Positions 19,915 through 31,589 of a DNA stretch of 64,000 bases are shown here, piece by piece (the first letter of the stretch is position 1; each line of letters opens with the position of its first letter). The translations under genes and the position numbers were made by a program. Source of the stretch: Coccinella septempunctata (taxonomy: Eukaryota; Arthropoda; Insecta; Coleoptera; Coccinellidae); the NCBI RefSeq assembly GCF_907165205.1, contig NC_058193.1, positions 8,680,001 to 8,744,000 of the forward strand, read 5' to 3'. A model generated the notes under the pieces. It was not told where the DNA came from. It searched no databases and saw nothing but the letters and a program-made list of their open reading frames with translations.

Positions 19915-20888
19915 GTTCAAAATCTAGTAGGAAACAACAGAGGTGAGAGATATTAACCGGACAGTTAGTGAATTCCCGAAACAGTGAGTAAAACCTCAGA
20001 ACAGTGAGTAACTATTTCTTGAACGGAAAACTGTGAAAAATAAACTTGATCTGTGTTTTATTCCCTGCCACTCTCTATTGAACTGTTATACTGTGAATTG
20101 ATTTGGACTATATTTTGGAAATTTTCCTATTGTTGAACCCCATTGGAAATAATTTGTGATTATTTTTTTGCCGAGTACTTTATCGAGTTGTTGAAAACTG
20201 AACTGTTGTTACGCCGTTATATCAGTGAAAATTATTTCCGATTTCTTATTATTTCTGATTTATTGAATTGTAATTTTAATTTCGTATTGAAGGTGAGTGA
20301 ATTTCTGAACATTGAAAATTTATTGTCGCAATTGGTAAAATTTAATACGTTTGATTTACCAATCAGTTTAATAGTGAATCACCTATTACCCTGTCGATAA
20401 CTTGTCTACCTGCTTTATATTTTCTTTCGACCTGTACTGTTGAAACTTACCGATTATTTCTGATTTTTCAGAAAAAATTAAAGTCGATTATTGTAATTTA
20501 TTTTCTGGCTATTGAACTAGAAAAACTGTTTGGAATTTTCTGGTGCTATTCGAATTTCGGTAAATTTTCCGGACTATTTCGATTGTGTGCGGGATTTCCC
20601 GAATTTAGTAGGACTGATTGAAATTTTTTCGAGTAACGTTGGACTTGTGAAAGTTTTTTGTGTTACATCGCGACTTAGATTGTTTTTGGTGCGCTGGGAC
20701 TTTTTTTTTCTGATACACCGGGACTTAGACTTTATTTATTTTTGGGGTATACCGATACCCACTTCGAAGTTAAGTAAGTTGGCTAACGATTAACTTACCG
20801 GGTCGTACTTGGAACTTAAAGGGATTGTGAAAGACATACCGAGTGTGAAATATTGGTGCGTTCTGAATCGGACTTAGTTGAATATAAT
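19915..20888 (+). other. Untranslated leader of the gypsy element
   Basis: About 970 bp between the primer binding site and the gag ATG. Open frames here are phenylalanine and isoleucine-rich, typical of AT-rich non-coding DNA. No repeat array like the one in the Mag-like leader is seen. Confidence 0.55.
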
Positions 20889-22790
20889 ATGTCGAACATG
20901 GATGTGAACCGGTTACTCAGTGATGAACTTACATACGAATTACAACTGAGGGGACAATCGATAACGGGTAGGGTGATGACTAAACGGAGTCTGCTACGAC
21001 AATTGCTTCAGTCTAATGAACCTCTACTACCCCCAACATCATTGAATCCCGCCTCCGAGATTGAGATCTGTCAAAATAAACTCACCGATTTGGTGGAATC
21101 CCTTCAGAACTTCAATCATAATAATGCGGCTAACGAATTTTCGCGAATTTACACCAGATTAATACACATTCAAGAAAGGCTGGACTTTATTGTCACTGCA
21201 GACACAACACAGTTACAACTAGTTGGACAAATGAAGGCAACTACAGATAAGGCGTTAGAAACACTGAAGGAGCTACGTAAGAAGAGCATTCGTGAACAGC
21301 CGCAGCCATCTAGCCGAGATCAGAGGTCTCTTTTAGATGAGGAGGTGCCCAGTTCACCTGGGATGTCGCCGATCCAGCCGGAGAGGATATCAAGGGTTGA
21401 GACATCACTTATCGACTTGGGAGATGATGTCGATCCTCCTGTAGTAGTCAATGTCTCACGTACTGATACACCTGTCAGGAATCTAACATTAGAAGAGGTC
21501 ATGAATGAGACAAGACAGACATGTAGAGCATTACTGCGACAATTACCAGCGATACCTCTCACACAGTCACAGGACTGTGGGACAACAACCCGTGAGGGTC
21601 CGACACAGGGTAGATGGATTAATTCTACGCGAAGGGTGTCTTTCCCACACTTACCTGCACCTTGGATAAGTCCTGACCGGCCAGTTATCACAACACCTGC
21701 CAGATCAGAGCCGGAGTCCCGATCAACAATATCTACTATCCCGGTACACAAGTGGAACATTTCCTTTGATAACACTGGAAGTGTGACCAGATTTCTTGAA
21801 GAAGTGGAGAGGCTGGCTGAATCCCGTAAAGTGTCCCTGGAACAAGTTTTTGAATCAGTTTATGTATTACTACGGAAGGATGCAAGGGATTGGTTTATTC
21901 CCAGGAGAGGTACTTTCAACGACTGGGAGGATTTTAGCAACCAACTGTAAGAAGCATTTCTGCCGGTTAACTACGAGGAGAATCTGTTGGAGGAAATAAA
22001 AAGGCGAACACAGGGCCCTGAAGAAAAGTTGCTTCTGTATGTTACCCGGATGCAGAACTTATTCAAGAAACTCACCTATACAAAACCATCCGAGGTGGAG
22101 CAGATCCGGCTTATCCGACAGAGGTTGATCCCGCCCCTACAACAGGCATTGGCCAGAAGACCAAGACGTATGATGAACTTCTACGTAAGGGAAAAGTTTT
22201 TGAACTGGTCCAGTGGCAGATGAGCCAGTACACCCAGCCACCCTCCAAACCAGGTTTCGTGGAGGAACCTCACCTGACGTACAGTCCCCGTCAATTGAAC
22301 GGATATCAGGCTGGTTGTTCAATTGATACCGGAGAGCAGGTTCGCCAAACAACTGATCACAAGGAACCAGTCCCGCCAACACCAGCCAACCAGACACGAC
22401 CTCCTCCGCCGAGGGAAAGCCGTAAAAGGTCACCCAGATCCAGGGAGTCAATAGTCCAGCAACGGAAATCACACCGTCCGACTTCTGTATACAGGTCCGA
22501 ACGTAGATCCGGAACTTCAACACCGCCAACCGCCGTCGAGCCGAAAATAGCCACGCTGACCGGACCGAATCATCATCAGGGAGTAGAGTGTCCTTCCAGA
22601 CACAGTGTTTCCGATGTGGTGGCTATGGCCACATGCGCCAAGAATGTCGCAGGCCACCGAAAATTTTCTGTTCTCGATGCCAGAGGGAGAACATTCTCTC
22701 ACGAGATTGTCCCTGCCGTCCGGAAAACTAGACGGAGGTATGGAGAAGGAGTCGACCATATCTCCCAACACACTGACTCCCATGACATCG
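20889..22790 (+). pseudogene. gypsy gag: matrix/capsid and zinc knuckle (broken)
   Basis: I place the start at ATG 20889 (MSNMDVNRLLSDELTYEL); the frame is open farther upstream but without ATG. Residues 1-120 include a helical part, then a proline/threonine-rich linker, then a capsid domain from about 300 (WNISFDNTGSVTRFLEEVE, LLRKDARDWF). A nonsense codon at 21948-21950 interrupts the capsid, whose sequence continues in frame (NYEENLLEEIKRRTQG). A frameshift near 22155 moves it to another frame (VFELVQWQMSQYTQ). The nucleocapsid lies at 22606-22711: CFRCGGYGHMRQEC is a good CCHC knuckle; the second, CSRCQREN...SRDC, has lost the usual spacing or histidine. Confidence 0.85.
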
Positions 22791-22819
22791 ACTGCCTGGA
22801 ATGATAACTGACCGCTTGT

Positions 22820-23390
22820 CGAAAATAAGATAGCCGGAGAGCACTACAAAGCATTAATTGACACGGGAACCACGAAGAGTTTCGTAAGTCGGAAAGTGGC
22901 AAAACAATGTGAAAGCAAGGGAATCACCGGACAACATGTTGAGAATGGTTTCGTGGTGGTTGCAAATGGTCAACTCACGACAACACCCAAACTCTACACT
23001 ACCGCCGTTCACCTGGCTGATTATTCCTTGACCGACATAGAATTTTTGTTGGTGCCTGATTTCCCAGTTGACCTCATTCTAGGAATGGACGTACTAGGAA
23101 GGTTCAATTTTTCCATCAACCTCAGTACCGCGGACTGTTACCTGGAAGGTCGACTGATAGCCAAACCAACACCGAAAATTCAAGAAGCTGTTGACGTGCA
23201 GGGCCGGAGAAAATCCATGAATACACCTGCGGACAACCAATCACCTAAACCGGTACCGTCCGTAGATTTCGTATACCTGGCCGAAATCGAAACAGCCCAC
23301 TGCAAATGGTACAACAAAAAGTTACAGGAGGTGGAAAAAGACCCAGCAAATCCTCCTGACTACGCCGTTGAAAATGGAAAACTGTAACGA
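22820..23390 (+). pseudogene. gypsy aspartic protease joined to the pre-integrase tail; RT absent
   Basis: The protease active site reads ALIDTGTTKSFV (DTG at 22860-22868) and the flap/second motif region VDLILGMDVLGRFNF. Both look functional, but an in-frame TGA lies just upstream. After CYLEGRLI (about 23165) the frame continues into sequence that in gypsy elements lies between RNase H and integrase (CKWYNKKLQEVEKDP, DYAVENGKL), then a stop at 23385-23387. The reverse transcriptase and RNase H, about 1.3 kb or more, are missing although no insertion boundary is seen here. So this copy is an internal deletion derivative. Confidence 0.75.
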
Positions 23391-23610
23391 CATTTCTGGG
23401 ACTCATCCGACTTCACAGAAGATGGAACCGGCCAACCCTGGAAACTCTGTGTACCGACCGAATAGGGCCGCGCCTAGCCAAAGATGCGCCCCTGGGCTAA
23501 TAAAATAATATAAATCCGCCTCTTTTTGTTATTCCTTAGAGTGAAAGTGTAAATAATGATTAATTGAAATGTAATCTGGATAAATTGTCTTGGGAGTGGA
23601 ATAAGTTCGA

Positions 23611-24814
23611 ATGAGAGACGTTAAGTCATTCCTTAAAAAAATAAAGACCAATAATTCGATCCCACCCAAGATATATGGACTCAGGAAGACCCACAAAGAC
23701 TCATTTGCTCTAAGGCCAATTGTCAGTTGCATCAACGCCCCTTCATTTCCCCATCATTTACCTACAATTGGATGGCAGTGCTATGGGGAATACTTTGAGC
23801 GGAATTCTGGCGGAGATTGTAATGGACGAATTGGTTTCTTTTGTGATCACTACTCTAACATTCATGATCCCGTTTTTCTGGCTGTATGTTGACGACTCAA
23901 TAACAGCAATACCCGAGGGATGCCACGATATAATACTTGAAGCTTTTAATACCTTCCACCCTAAGATTCAGTTTACCATCGAGAAAGAAGAGAACATGAA
24001 AATAGCGTTCTTGGACGTGGAAGTTCAGAGGACGGAGAGTGGAGAACTGACAACAAACTGGTATGTCAAGTCAACAAATTCAGGTAGAATACTGAATTTT
24101 CGTTCGAATAACCCAATCAACCATAAGATGAGCATAATAAGGGGACTACTGTACAGAATGGTGAATTTGAGTCATGTTTCTTATCATGATGCCAACTTGA
24201 GACGAATAAGGACCACCTTGAGCAACAACAACTACCCCAAGAGTTTTGTCAACCAGTGTATACACTCGTTTTTCACAAACCAGCATGGCCGTACAAGTGT
24301 TCAGGGGACCACATCGGATAGCCGATATTTCAGATTTCCATTTGTACAGGGCCTTTCACAAGCAATCAATGGTGCCCTCAATAACAACACCCAGTTAGCA
24401 TATTATAATGTACAAACCACCAATTGCCTGTTTACACGGTTGAAAGATCCTACACCGTTGGACATGTTGTCAAATGTGATTTACAGAATACCTTGTTCGT
24501 GTGGAAAATCATACATAGGTCAGACTAGACAATATCTGAAGTTGAGAATAGGACAACACAAAAATTATTGTAAAAATCACAATCAGGCCAAAACAAACAA
24601 AGCAGCATTAGCCCTGCATCACTTTAGTACTGGACACGATTTTAAGTTTGAGGAGACAACAGTTTTGGATAGGAAGTCCAATTGGTTTAGGCGGAATATG
24701 GGGGAGATGGTGCAGATTCAGTTGACCGAAAACATAAATCTTAGAACTGATTGTTTGGGTCTAAGCGCTATATACCATAACATCATAAATTTATTTTCCC
24801 AACACAGAATTTAG
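23611..24814 (+). pseudogene. PLE reverse transcriptase and GIY-YIG endonuclease (internal deletion)
   Basis: PLE proteins combine a telomerase-like RT with a GIY-YIG nuclease. A first frame (23611-23750) shows SIPPKIYGLRKTHKDSFALR, an RT entry motif. A second (23720-24814) begins near the LDGSAMGNTLSGILAEIVMD motif, so the central RT part with the first catalytic aspartate is deleted at about 23745. The catalytic WLYVDDSITAI is present, then FLDVEVQR, then the nuclease YRIPCSCGKSYIGQTRQYLK with RIGQHK, and HHFSTGHDFKFEE. The C-terminus ends at 24814 in a stop. Without the deleted part it cannot be active. Confidence 0.88.
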
Positions 24815-25137
24815 ATGTTTATAATTTTATCTCGATTTGTTTCTGAGTGTATGTTTGCTTGTGGGGGTGGGAACGCCCCGTCATTGCAGTTTATTCGACA
24901 AGTATCAAAAACTAGTTTTCATAGATCTGTACGACAGCGTAGCGCGCGAATCTGTGTATTTTATCATCGTATGACATATAGCAGTGCGTTGACTTGTGTG
25001 ATTGTTTACCAATGAAATTTCCATTTTCACATAGTTTGAATGGAGGATTGACGGACGTTTTCCGCTTCCGAGGTATTGTGATGTTATATTCTTCATTGTT
25101 TTTGTGTGTATTTATCTGTATGTTTCTTTGTGGAGCT

Positions 25138-25170
25138 TTGAAGAAGCAACAATAAAGTTGCGAAACGTCG
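25138..25170 (+). ncRNA. Hammerhead-like motif in the PLE 3' tail (degenerate)
   Basis: TTGAAGA, one base, stem GCAAC/GTTGC around AATAAA, then GAAAC and GTC. The hammerhead core CUGANGA would need only C3 instead of U. After GAA comes the self-complementary ACGU and C, the short stem III arrangement of the hammerhead motifs reported in PLEs. Stem I is poor here. Probably not active. Confidence 0.5.
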
Positions 25171-25463
25171 CTTGAAGGAATGACTTAACGTCTCTCATTC
25201 GAACTTATTTTACTCCCAAGACAATTTATTCAGATTACTGAAAATAAGGAATACGACACTGTTAGATTTAATTAATTGAAATGTTTTTTCATTCAGTTTT
25301 GGAAACCAGATGTTTTTTTCTCTTTTGACATCTGTGAGTATTCTTCGGATAAAAACTTGAATTTGAATGTTGTTTTTTTGTCGGAAAAAAACGAAATGAA
25401 TGAATAATTATTCTCATACTACATTCATTGAATTGATATGGCCGATATTTGACGAAAATCCAT

Positions 25464-25646
25464 AGTTGAACTCAACGCATATTACCTATATGATTTTCAC
25501 AAATTGAGTTTCAAACAACGGCACGTGTTTCGCTATCACAATATTCACCCATCGGAAAATGCTATATGGTGATACCGAAACACAAAACACGTGTCGTGGT
25601 TTGAAACTCAATTTGTTGAAATCATATAATCTGTGTTAAGTTCATA
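25464..25646. repeat. Palindromic MITE-like segment of about 180 bp
   Basis: The left half around CAAATTGAGTTTCAAAC (25500-25516) is the complement of GTTTGAAACTCAATTTG near 25599-25615; homology covers nearly all of both halves with a short centre near 25555. It resembles a small foldback element nested in the hAT-like element; no clear target duplication. Confidence 0.65.
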
Positions 25647-26586
25647 CTCATTCATTCTGACTGAACAATTACTTTCCTCAAATTATCAGCATATGAATTT
25701 TGGCAGCGAAAAGGCTTTTTACCACTATACTAACAAGTAGGAAATATTTTTATTCAGTGGTGAAAAAACAATAATATGAATTTGGGCTGCGTCACACTGT
25801 ACAGAAATTATAAATCAGAACTGCACCATAAATATTTAAAAAAAAGAATATATCATCTTCCTGTTATTTGTGGAATCCTTTACGGCAGTACGATAGTAGA
25901 ATGAATAATGAATCTATAACTCACCTTAATTGAATATTAGAATCAATTTAATTCAGTCTCAAAACACAGTGTATACAACGGTGCAAAATCTAAGTAGGAT
26001 TCACGGTGCACTTTTATTTGTGGATAACCCTTGTCTTGTCGGCATTTTAAGCTTGGGCGGAAAAAATTCGCGTGTAAAAAATTCCTAGTATCAAATGTAT
26101 ATCTGGTCGGAAGCCAATGCTCAAATTTTTCTAATATCCGAAATCATTAAAGGCGCCGCCGTCCTATCAAAATTGTAAATATATCAGTCGACGCCTTACG
26201 GTAGTGGACACTTTTTTTACAACTTATTTTGGATATACCTCATCAAGTTTGTAGGCATTCTCTTTTATGAGCATTATCCGATCGTTTTTTGGTTTCGAGG
26301 AGGCTTCTTTGATATTTCAGAAAGGATATTTATTTTCAATTCTCCAATCCAATCACATAATTGTTTCTGGAAAGGGGTGCAAGATACAACCAAGTTTCTA
26401 TATTCTCATTCTATAGAATGAGTATATAGAAATATACGAGGGGCTCATAAATTTTCGAGATTCTTATTATTTTATCATCAATTATCAAAAAGTAATTTTC
26501 GGATGATACTAGAATTGTGCGAAATTTATTTCTGGAATATGATTAATGAAAGACACGTTAATGTAATTAATGCTACCGGGTCGCCT

Positions 26587-26638
26587 ATGGCGCCCCTAGA
26601 GACTCGGCGCCCCTAGAGACTCGGCGCCCCTGGGCCCT
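26587..26638. repeat. Three tandem 17 bp units near the hAT end
   Basis: GGCGCCCCTAGAGACTC occurs twice in tandem and GGCGCCCCTGGGCCC follows. Subterminal short repeats next to the terminal inverted repeat are common in hAT elements, where they bind transposase; that role is inferred. Confidence 0.6.
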
Positions 26639-26679
26639 GCCCATCTTGCCCCTGAGGGCGGCGCGGCCCTGCGACCGAA

Positions 26680-27763
26680 CATCGAACAGAAGTACTGAAG
26701 GAAAACCACGACTCAGAACTAGCAGGTCACATGGGGATTGCCAAGACGATTTCCCGAATAGCCAGAACCTACTACTGGCCAGGGATGTTTAGAGACATTG
26801 GGAAATACGTGAGAAACTGCACATCGTGCCAAAAGTACGAAGTTTCGCAACAGAAAACCCCTGGGAAGATGCAACCACACCGAATGCGCCGTTCAAAGAA
26901 GTATCCACTGACATTGTAGGACCATTGCCACGGTCAAAAAAGGTAAACTCCTACATCGTGGTAATGCAAGACCGGTTCACAAAGTGGGTAGAGTGTCGTC
27001 CGTTGCGGAAAGCCACCGCCAAAACTGTTTATTCGGCCCTCTACGAACAAGTCATCCTGAAATACGGTTGCCCAAAACTGGTAATATCCGACAACGGAGT
27101 ACAATTTGACAGCAGACTATTCAAGAACAGTCTCCGAGAGCTGAACATCGCTCACCGTTTCACACCACCGTATACTCCTCAGTGCAACCCAGTGAAAAGA
27201 GCTAACCGTACCCTGAAGACCATGATAGCACAGTTTTGTTAAGCCGATCAACGAACCTGGGATGACAAAATAGGAGAGTTAACGTTTGCCATCAACACCG
27301 CTGAGCAGGAGCCTACTGGATTCATACCGGCATTTTCGAATTATGGAAGGGAACTATAGAAGTTCCGAGGACGATTTATTCGACAAACCCCCACAATGAA
27401 GAAATGAACGGAGAATCCAACCGTCCAGAAGAAGAAAACAGAGACATGACTTACCGTACTCAACAGATCCGACATCTCCAGTTCGTCCGTACTACACTAT
27501 ACCGTGCCTTCCAACAATAGGCTCACCACTACAATCTTCGACGAAGAGAGGTCCGATATCATGTAGGAGATCAAGTTCTACGCCGGGACCGTCCTTTATC
27601 CTCTACCGTTGACAGTTTCGCCACCAAGTTGGCTCTGAAGTTTTGCGGACCGTTTAGCGTCGTTAAAATTGTTTCACCTGTCGTCTACGACCTGCAAAAT
27701 GCAGGGGGTAGAAAAATCACTAATATACACATTAAAGATTTAAAACCATTTCATGCATAATAT
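26680..27763 (+). pseudogene. gypsy integrase (broken, catalytic Glu changed)
   Basis: The zinc domain reads HDSELAGHMGIAKTISRIAR and CTSCQKYE (HHCC). A frameshift near 26875 separates it from the catalytic core (26826-27242): EVSTDIVGPLPRS carries the first Asp, VISDNGVQFDS the second. The third position, normally NPVERANR, reads NPVKRANR, so the catalytic glutamate is lysine. A stop follows at 27240-27242, the sequence goes on (DDKIGELTFAINTAEQEPTG), a second stop comes at about 27359, and the C-terminal part ends with RREVRYHVGDQVLRRD and NIHIKDLKPFHA. Integrates the element DNA in working copies; this one cannot. Confidence 0.88.
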
Positions 27764-29203
27764 ATATTATTGTCATGATCAGTTAACCGTTCTATAAAGA
27801 TAGAAAAATCTGAGAAAAGGAAATCCGTTTTTTTTTTTCGTTACTGCTTATATTATTATTTTCCGTTTACCTGTGGCTCCGAATAACTGTAGTTGCTCAG
27901 CCAACCAGAACCAGTGCATCCAGACAATCTGAGGCCCGTTATTAAACATAATTATAACCGACTACACCGTCACAAATTCCGTACATGCACCACCGTTGGC
28001 CGAAAAAGTGTATCTACAGATTTTCATCCGTTCAGCATGCGATTAAATATAAATCAAACCTATCAAAACTGTCTGAAAAATCTGCTATTTATGAAAGGCA
28101 GACTAATAAAGAATACTGTTTCACCTTTCAACCCAGTACATCCGTCTATTAATCAAACGGATCTAACCAATTTCTTCGGAACCGAATGGAAATTATGGTA
28201 CCGTCAATTTAACACTGTCTACCTGAAGAAAACACCGTCTACCTGAAAACAGAAAACAGAGAAAATCCGTTCCAAGAAGAAAAGTGGACCACGAGGAACG
28301 ATGAAGATCGGAGAAGTTATTGTTAGAAATTACCCACCTGCAAGTCTCATGCCGGCTCCGAGAGTCCCAACGTCCGTGCAACCAGTTCGGAAGGGGTGAA
28401 CCAGTCCATTGAGCCCCCCACGTCGAGTTGTCGGAGGCTCTCCTTCTGTTGCAGCTTCCAAGAATCCTGGATAACCTACAAAACCATGGTGGAATTCCAA
28501 CATCCGCCAAACACAAATCAAATTGGGTCCTCACCGGGAAAATGGAACACAGCACGTTTCCGACCAGCGATGAAGATGGGTTTCCACATAGAGAAAGAAG
28601 ATTTTTCCGCTATAATAGTTGTGCACCCACACCATGTACCGGCGTACCGTCCTTGAACTCATCCACGGACCGCGGAACAAATTGGCGGAGACCTTCGCCG
28701 AAATAACTGACGCTGACGTTTCTGCGTGCGCATTGGAACTACCACTGCCAACCATAGAGGGGAATAGGAACTTCATTGACAAGGTTATTTCACTTGTAAG
28801 TCCGGTCACGTGCACATACATAGATGGCGCAAGCGAAAGTTAGGTCATTATTTCTTGAAGTAGATAGAGTCGTGAAATTAAACTCGCTATTTCATCGTAA
28901 GTTAATTTCTTCCGAGCTGGGAGGGGTGTAATGAATCCCAGTTTTCTGAGGAAAATTGAAGTTCATTTTAGTGCATTCCTTTCGTTTCATATTTCCGCCA
29001 TTGAAAATATTTTAATTCTCAAATATTTAGTACATTCATTCCGATAGGCAGGGTAAATGAAAAAACCGTTTATCAGTGTTTAACGTTGTTTTTCTTGCAT
29101 GCCGTTGAAGATTTCGACGTTTTTCTGATGTTGATATGCGATAAACCGGAGCTGACGACGTTTTTTATTCTTGTCGCATTCTGGAATTTTCAGATTTTTA
29201 GCG
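27764..29203 (+). other. 3' region of the gypsy element; no firm gene
   Basis: Between integrase and the next LTR. An open frame 27893-28246 (SQPEPVHPDNLRPVIKHNYN at its start) and overlapping frames at 28330-28850 are proline/asparagine-rich, with in-frame stops. They may be remnants of a third ORF or of gag-like sequence, but I find no membrane segment, signal peptide or motif that would make an envelope gene. No convincing polypurine tract precedes 29204 except the G-run of the LTR itself. Confidence 0.35.
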
Positions 29204-30177
29204 TGTGGGGGGATTTGCATATAAAAGCAGATTTTTCCCCGCGACGGTCACTTTTGACTTTTGATTCTCTGTTACTTCAGTCGCTCTTTTACTTTTTGAT
29301 TTCTGCTCTTTCACTTTAGTTAGTTTACGCTCCGTACTCTTCTGCGATTCGTTAATAGTGTGCACGACAAGCCGTTCAACAATTTTTGAAATAATTTTGT
29401 GTTGGGAATATTGGTACTATTAGGAATTAATTTTTAGGTTTTTATTTGTTTTCCGCGAGTGCCTGAAATAAAGGAGGTAGGTCCCCGTCTTTACCGTTCA
29501 GTTTCTTAATTAGACCTACACCGGTTACTTCTTTGACACTGCTGTACTGTATCGCTTTCTGTTATATTTTATCGTCCTTCACCCTGTTTCGCCAGTCTGA
29601 CTTTTCCCTTCGCTATCAGTCATGGCGCGTAAGCTCTTGTGGTACTGAAGGGAAAGTCCCGTCCACGCCCATGTCCGCGTGCCGCGTCATAAGTGTTGAA
29701 TCCGAAATCTCTTCTTTTCTATCAGTCATGGCGCGTAAGCCCTTGGGGTAGAGAATAAGAGATACCGCTCGTCGTCAGTGAAATCCCGTAGTTGCGCTAA
29801 AAATAGACCTTTTCTGCGCTATCAGTGATGGAGCGTTATAGCCCTTTGAGTAGCGAATGAAGGTCTCGAATAGGTCCGCTCTGGTTGTGTTTCTTTTCAT
29901 TAGAGAAATACAATTAATTACATCCCGATACCGTATAGCAAGTCATTTCACTTCGCGAGATCATCCTCAGTATTCATTTCGTCAGTTCTGGTTGGCGCAT
30001 TTTATTGAACAACCTTTGATTTTTTACTGTACCCGGTATAAACTTTATAAAGTACTCGTGACCGGATAGAATTTTACCGAATGTATGTTTGCTGATAGAC
30101 TCACTCATATTTCATACCTACACATATCTCCGTTGTACATATAATCAGTTTCCGAAAGTGTGAATAAACTAGTACAT
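29204..30177 (+). repeat. LTR copy B, 3'-truncated
   Basis: Starts TGTGGGGGGATTTGCATATA and stops after ACTAGTACAT, about 155 bp before the LTR end known from copy A. It could be the 3' LTR of the gypsy element that starts at copy A (same orientation). It contains a TATA box and the three hairpins. Confidence 0.8.
29220..29227 (+). promoter_or_regulatory. TATA box of LTR B
   Basis: TATAAAAG sits about 16 bp inside the LTR and would start transcription near 29250. The mirror copy in LTR G is at about 35716-35723 on the minus strand. Confidence 0.6.
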
Positions 30178-30178
30178 A

Positions 30179-31260
30179 TGTAACGTGGTCACCTCGGAGA
30201 AAGCTTATCTCGAGAGCCAGCTATTCTTTTCACTAGGAAGAATAGCAAACCTACCAGAGTGGCTGCTAGTCGGAGACAGAGTTCGCTGTTATCTAGGGTG
30301 GTAGCGATAACGAAGTAGTCAAAATCAAGTTATGTAAAAGTTTATTCACACCTTCGGAAACTGCTTATATGTACAACGGAGATACGTGTAGGCATGAAAT
30401 ATGAGCGAATCTATAAGCGAACATACATTCGGAAAACTCTATCCGGTCACGAGTACTTTACAAAGCTTATACCGGGTGCAGTGAAAAATCAAAGGTTCAA
30501 TAAAATGCGCCAGCCAGAACGGAATGAATACTAAGGACTTGCTATACGGTATCGGGATGTAATTGTATTTCTCCAGAAATGAAACACAACCAGGGCGGGT
30601 CTATTCGAGACTTTTATTCGCTACCCCAAGGGCTATAACGCTCCATGACTGATAGCGAAGAAAAGGTCTATTGTTAGCGCAATTACGGGATTTCACTGTC
30701 GACGAGCGGTATCTCTTATTCTCTACCCCAAGGGCTATAACGCGCCATGACTGATAGAAAAGAAGGGACTTCGGATTCAACACTTATGACGCGGACAGGG
30801 GGGGTTGACGGGACTTTCCCTTCAGTACCCCAAGGGCTTCCACACCATGACTGATAGCGAAGGAAAAAGTCAGACTCGCGAAACAGGGTAAAGAACGATA
30901 AAATATAACAGAAAGCGATACAGTACAGCAGTGTCAAAGTCAGAGAAGTAACCGCTGTAGGTCTAACAAAGAAACTGAACGCTACAGACGGGGACCTACC
31001 TCCTTTGTTTCAGGCACTCGCGAAAATCAAAGGAAAAAAAAACAAAAAATTAATTCTTAATATCACTGATGCTAGCAACGCAAAAATATTCTTAAACGTC
31101 GAATCGCAGAAAGTACGGAGCATAAAACTAACTGAAGTAAAGAAGCAGTAAAAACGACTGAAGTAACAGGATCAAAAGTAGAAGTCACCAAGTCAAAGAC
31201 TGAAGTAAAAGAGCAAAAGTGCCCGTCTCGGGGGAAAATTTGCTTTTATAGGTTTATAGG
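30179..31260 (-). repeat. LTR copy C, nearly complete, inverted
   Basis: On the plus strand it starts with the complement of the LTR end (TGTAACGTGGTCACC at 30179) and runs back to the TATA region near 31250, where TTTATAGG units are tandemly repeated. It joins copy B head to tail at the truncated edge of B. Confidence 0.8.
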
Positions 31261-31268
31261 TTTATATC

Positions 31269-31563
31269 GTGGTAGCGATAACGAAGTAGTCAAAATCAAA
31301 TTATGTACTAGTTTATTCACACCTTCGGAAACTGATTATATAAACAACGGATATATGTGTGGGTATAAAATATGAGCGAATCGATCAGCAAACGTACATT
31401 CGGGAAATTCGATCCGATCACGAGCACTTTATAAAGTTTATACCGCGGGTACAGTGAAAAATCAAAGGTTGTGCAATAAAATGCGCCAACCAGAACTGAC
31501 GAAATGGATTCTAAGGATGGCCTAGCAAAGTGAAATGATTTGCTATACGATATCGGGATGTAG
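31269..31563 (-). repeat. LTR copy D, fragment, inverted
   Basis: Holds the LTR part from GTGGTAGCGATAACG to CCCGATATCG (complement). Its mirror in the right arm is the end of copy E. Homology of the arms stops here, at about 31563. Confidence 0.8.
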
Positions 31564-31589
31564 TTGCCAACGGGAAAGACGGTTTACAG

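Larger units (their letters stand above)
23571..25238 (+). mobile_element. Penelope-like element with inverted ends
   Basis: Arms of 64 bp, 23571-23634 and 25175-25238, are reverse complements with about three mismatches. The right arm is the natural 3' tail, after the hammerhead-like motif; the left arm is an inverted copy of it placed before the coding part. Such inverted fragments at the 5' side are a known trait of PLE insertions. Confidence 0.75.
23463..26671. mobile_element. hAT-like DNA element, 8 bp duplication, carrying a PLE
   Basis: The left end reads TAGGGCCGCGCC (23463) and the right end, complemented, CAGGGCCGCGCC (26671). The 8 bp CGACCGAA is duplicated at 23455-23462 and 26672-26679. 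The duplication length and CAGGG-type ends fit the hAT superfamily. The insertion lies inside the gypsy pol: the pre-integrase frame is open on both sides of it. No hAT transposase is seen, so it is non-autonomous; a PLE (23571-25238) takes up half of it. Confidence 0.8.
25239..26671. other. Non-coding rest of the hAT-like element
   Basis: No coding similarity. It contains a palindromic segment (25464-25646) and short tandem repeats at its right end. The sequence between 25650 and 26560 is AT-rich and shows nothing I recognise. Confidence 0.5.

Noticed and set aside
20143..20793. Two open frames before gag
   Set aside because: Composition (Phe, Ile, Asn, Leu) is that of AT-rich non-coding DNA; no similarity seen.
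22570..22595. CTGATGATGATTCGG on the minus strand as a hammerhead core
   Set aside because: It lacks GAAA and lies in gag coding sequence.
27893..28246. Possible envelope gene after gypsy integrase
   Set aside because: No signal peptide, cleavage site or membrane segment is visible, and the frame is short and surrounded by stops.
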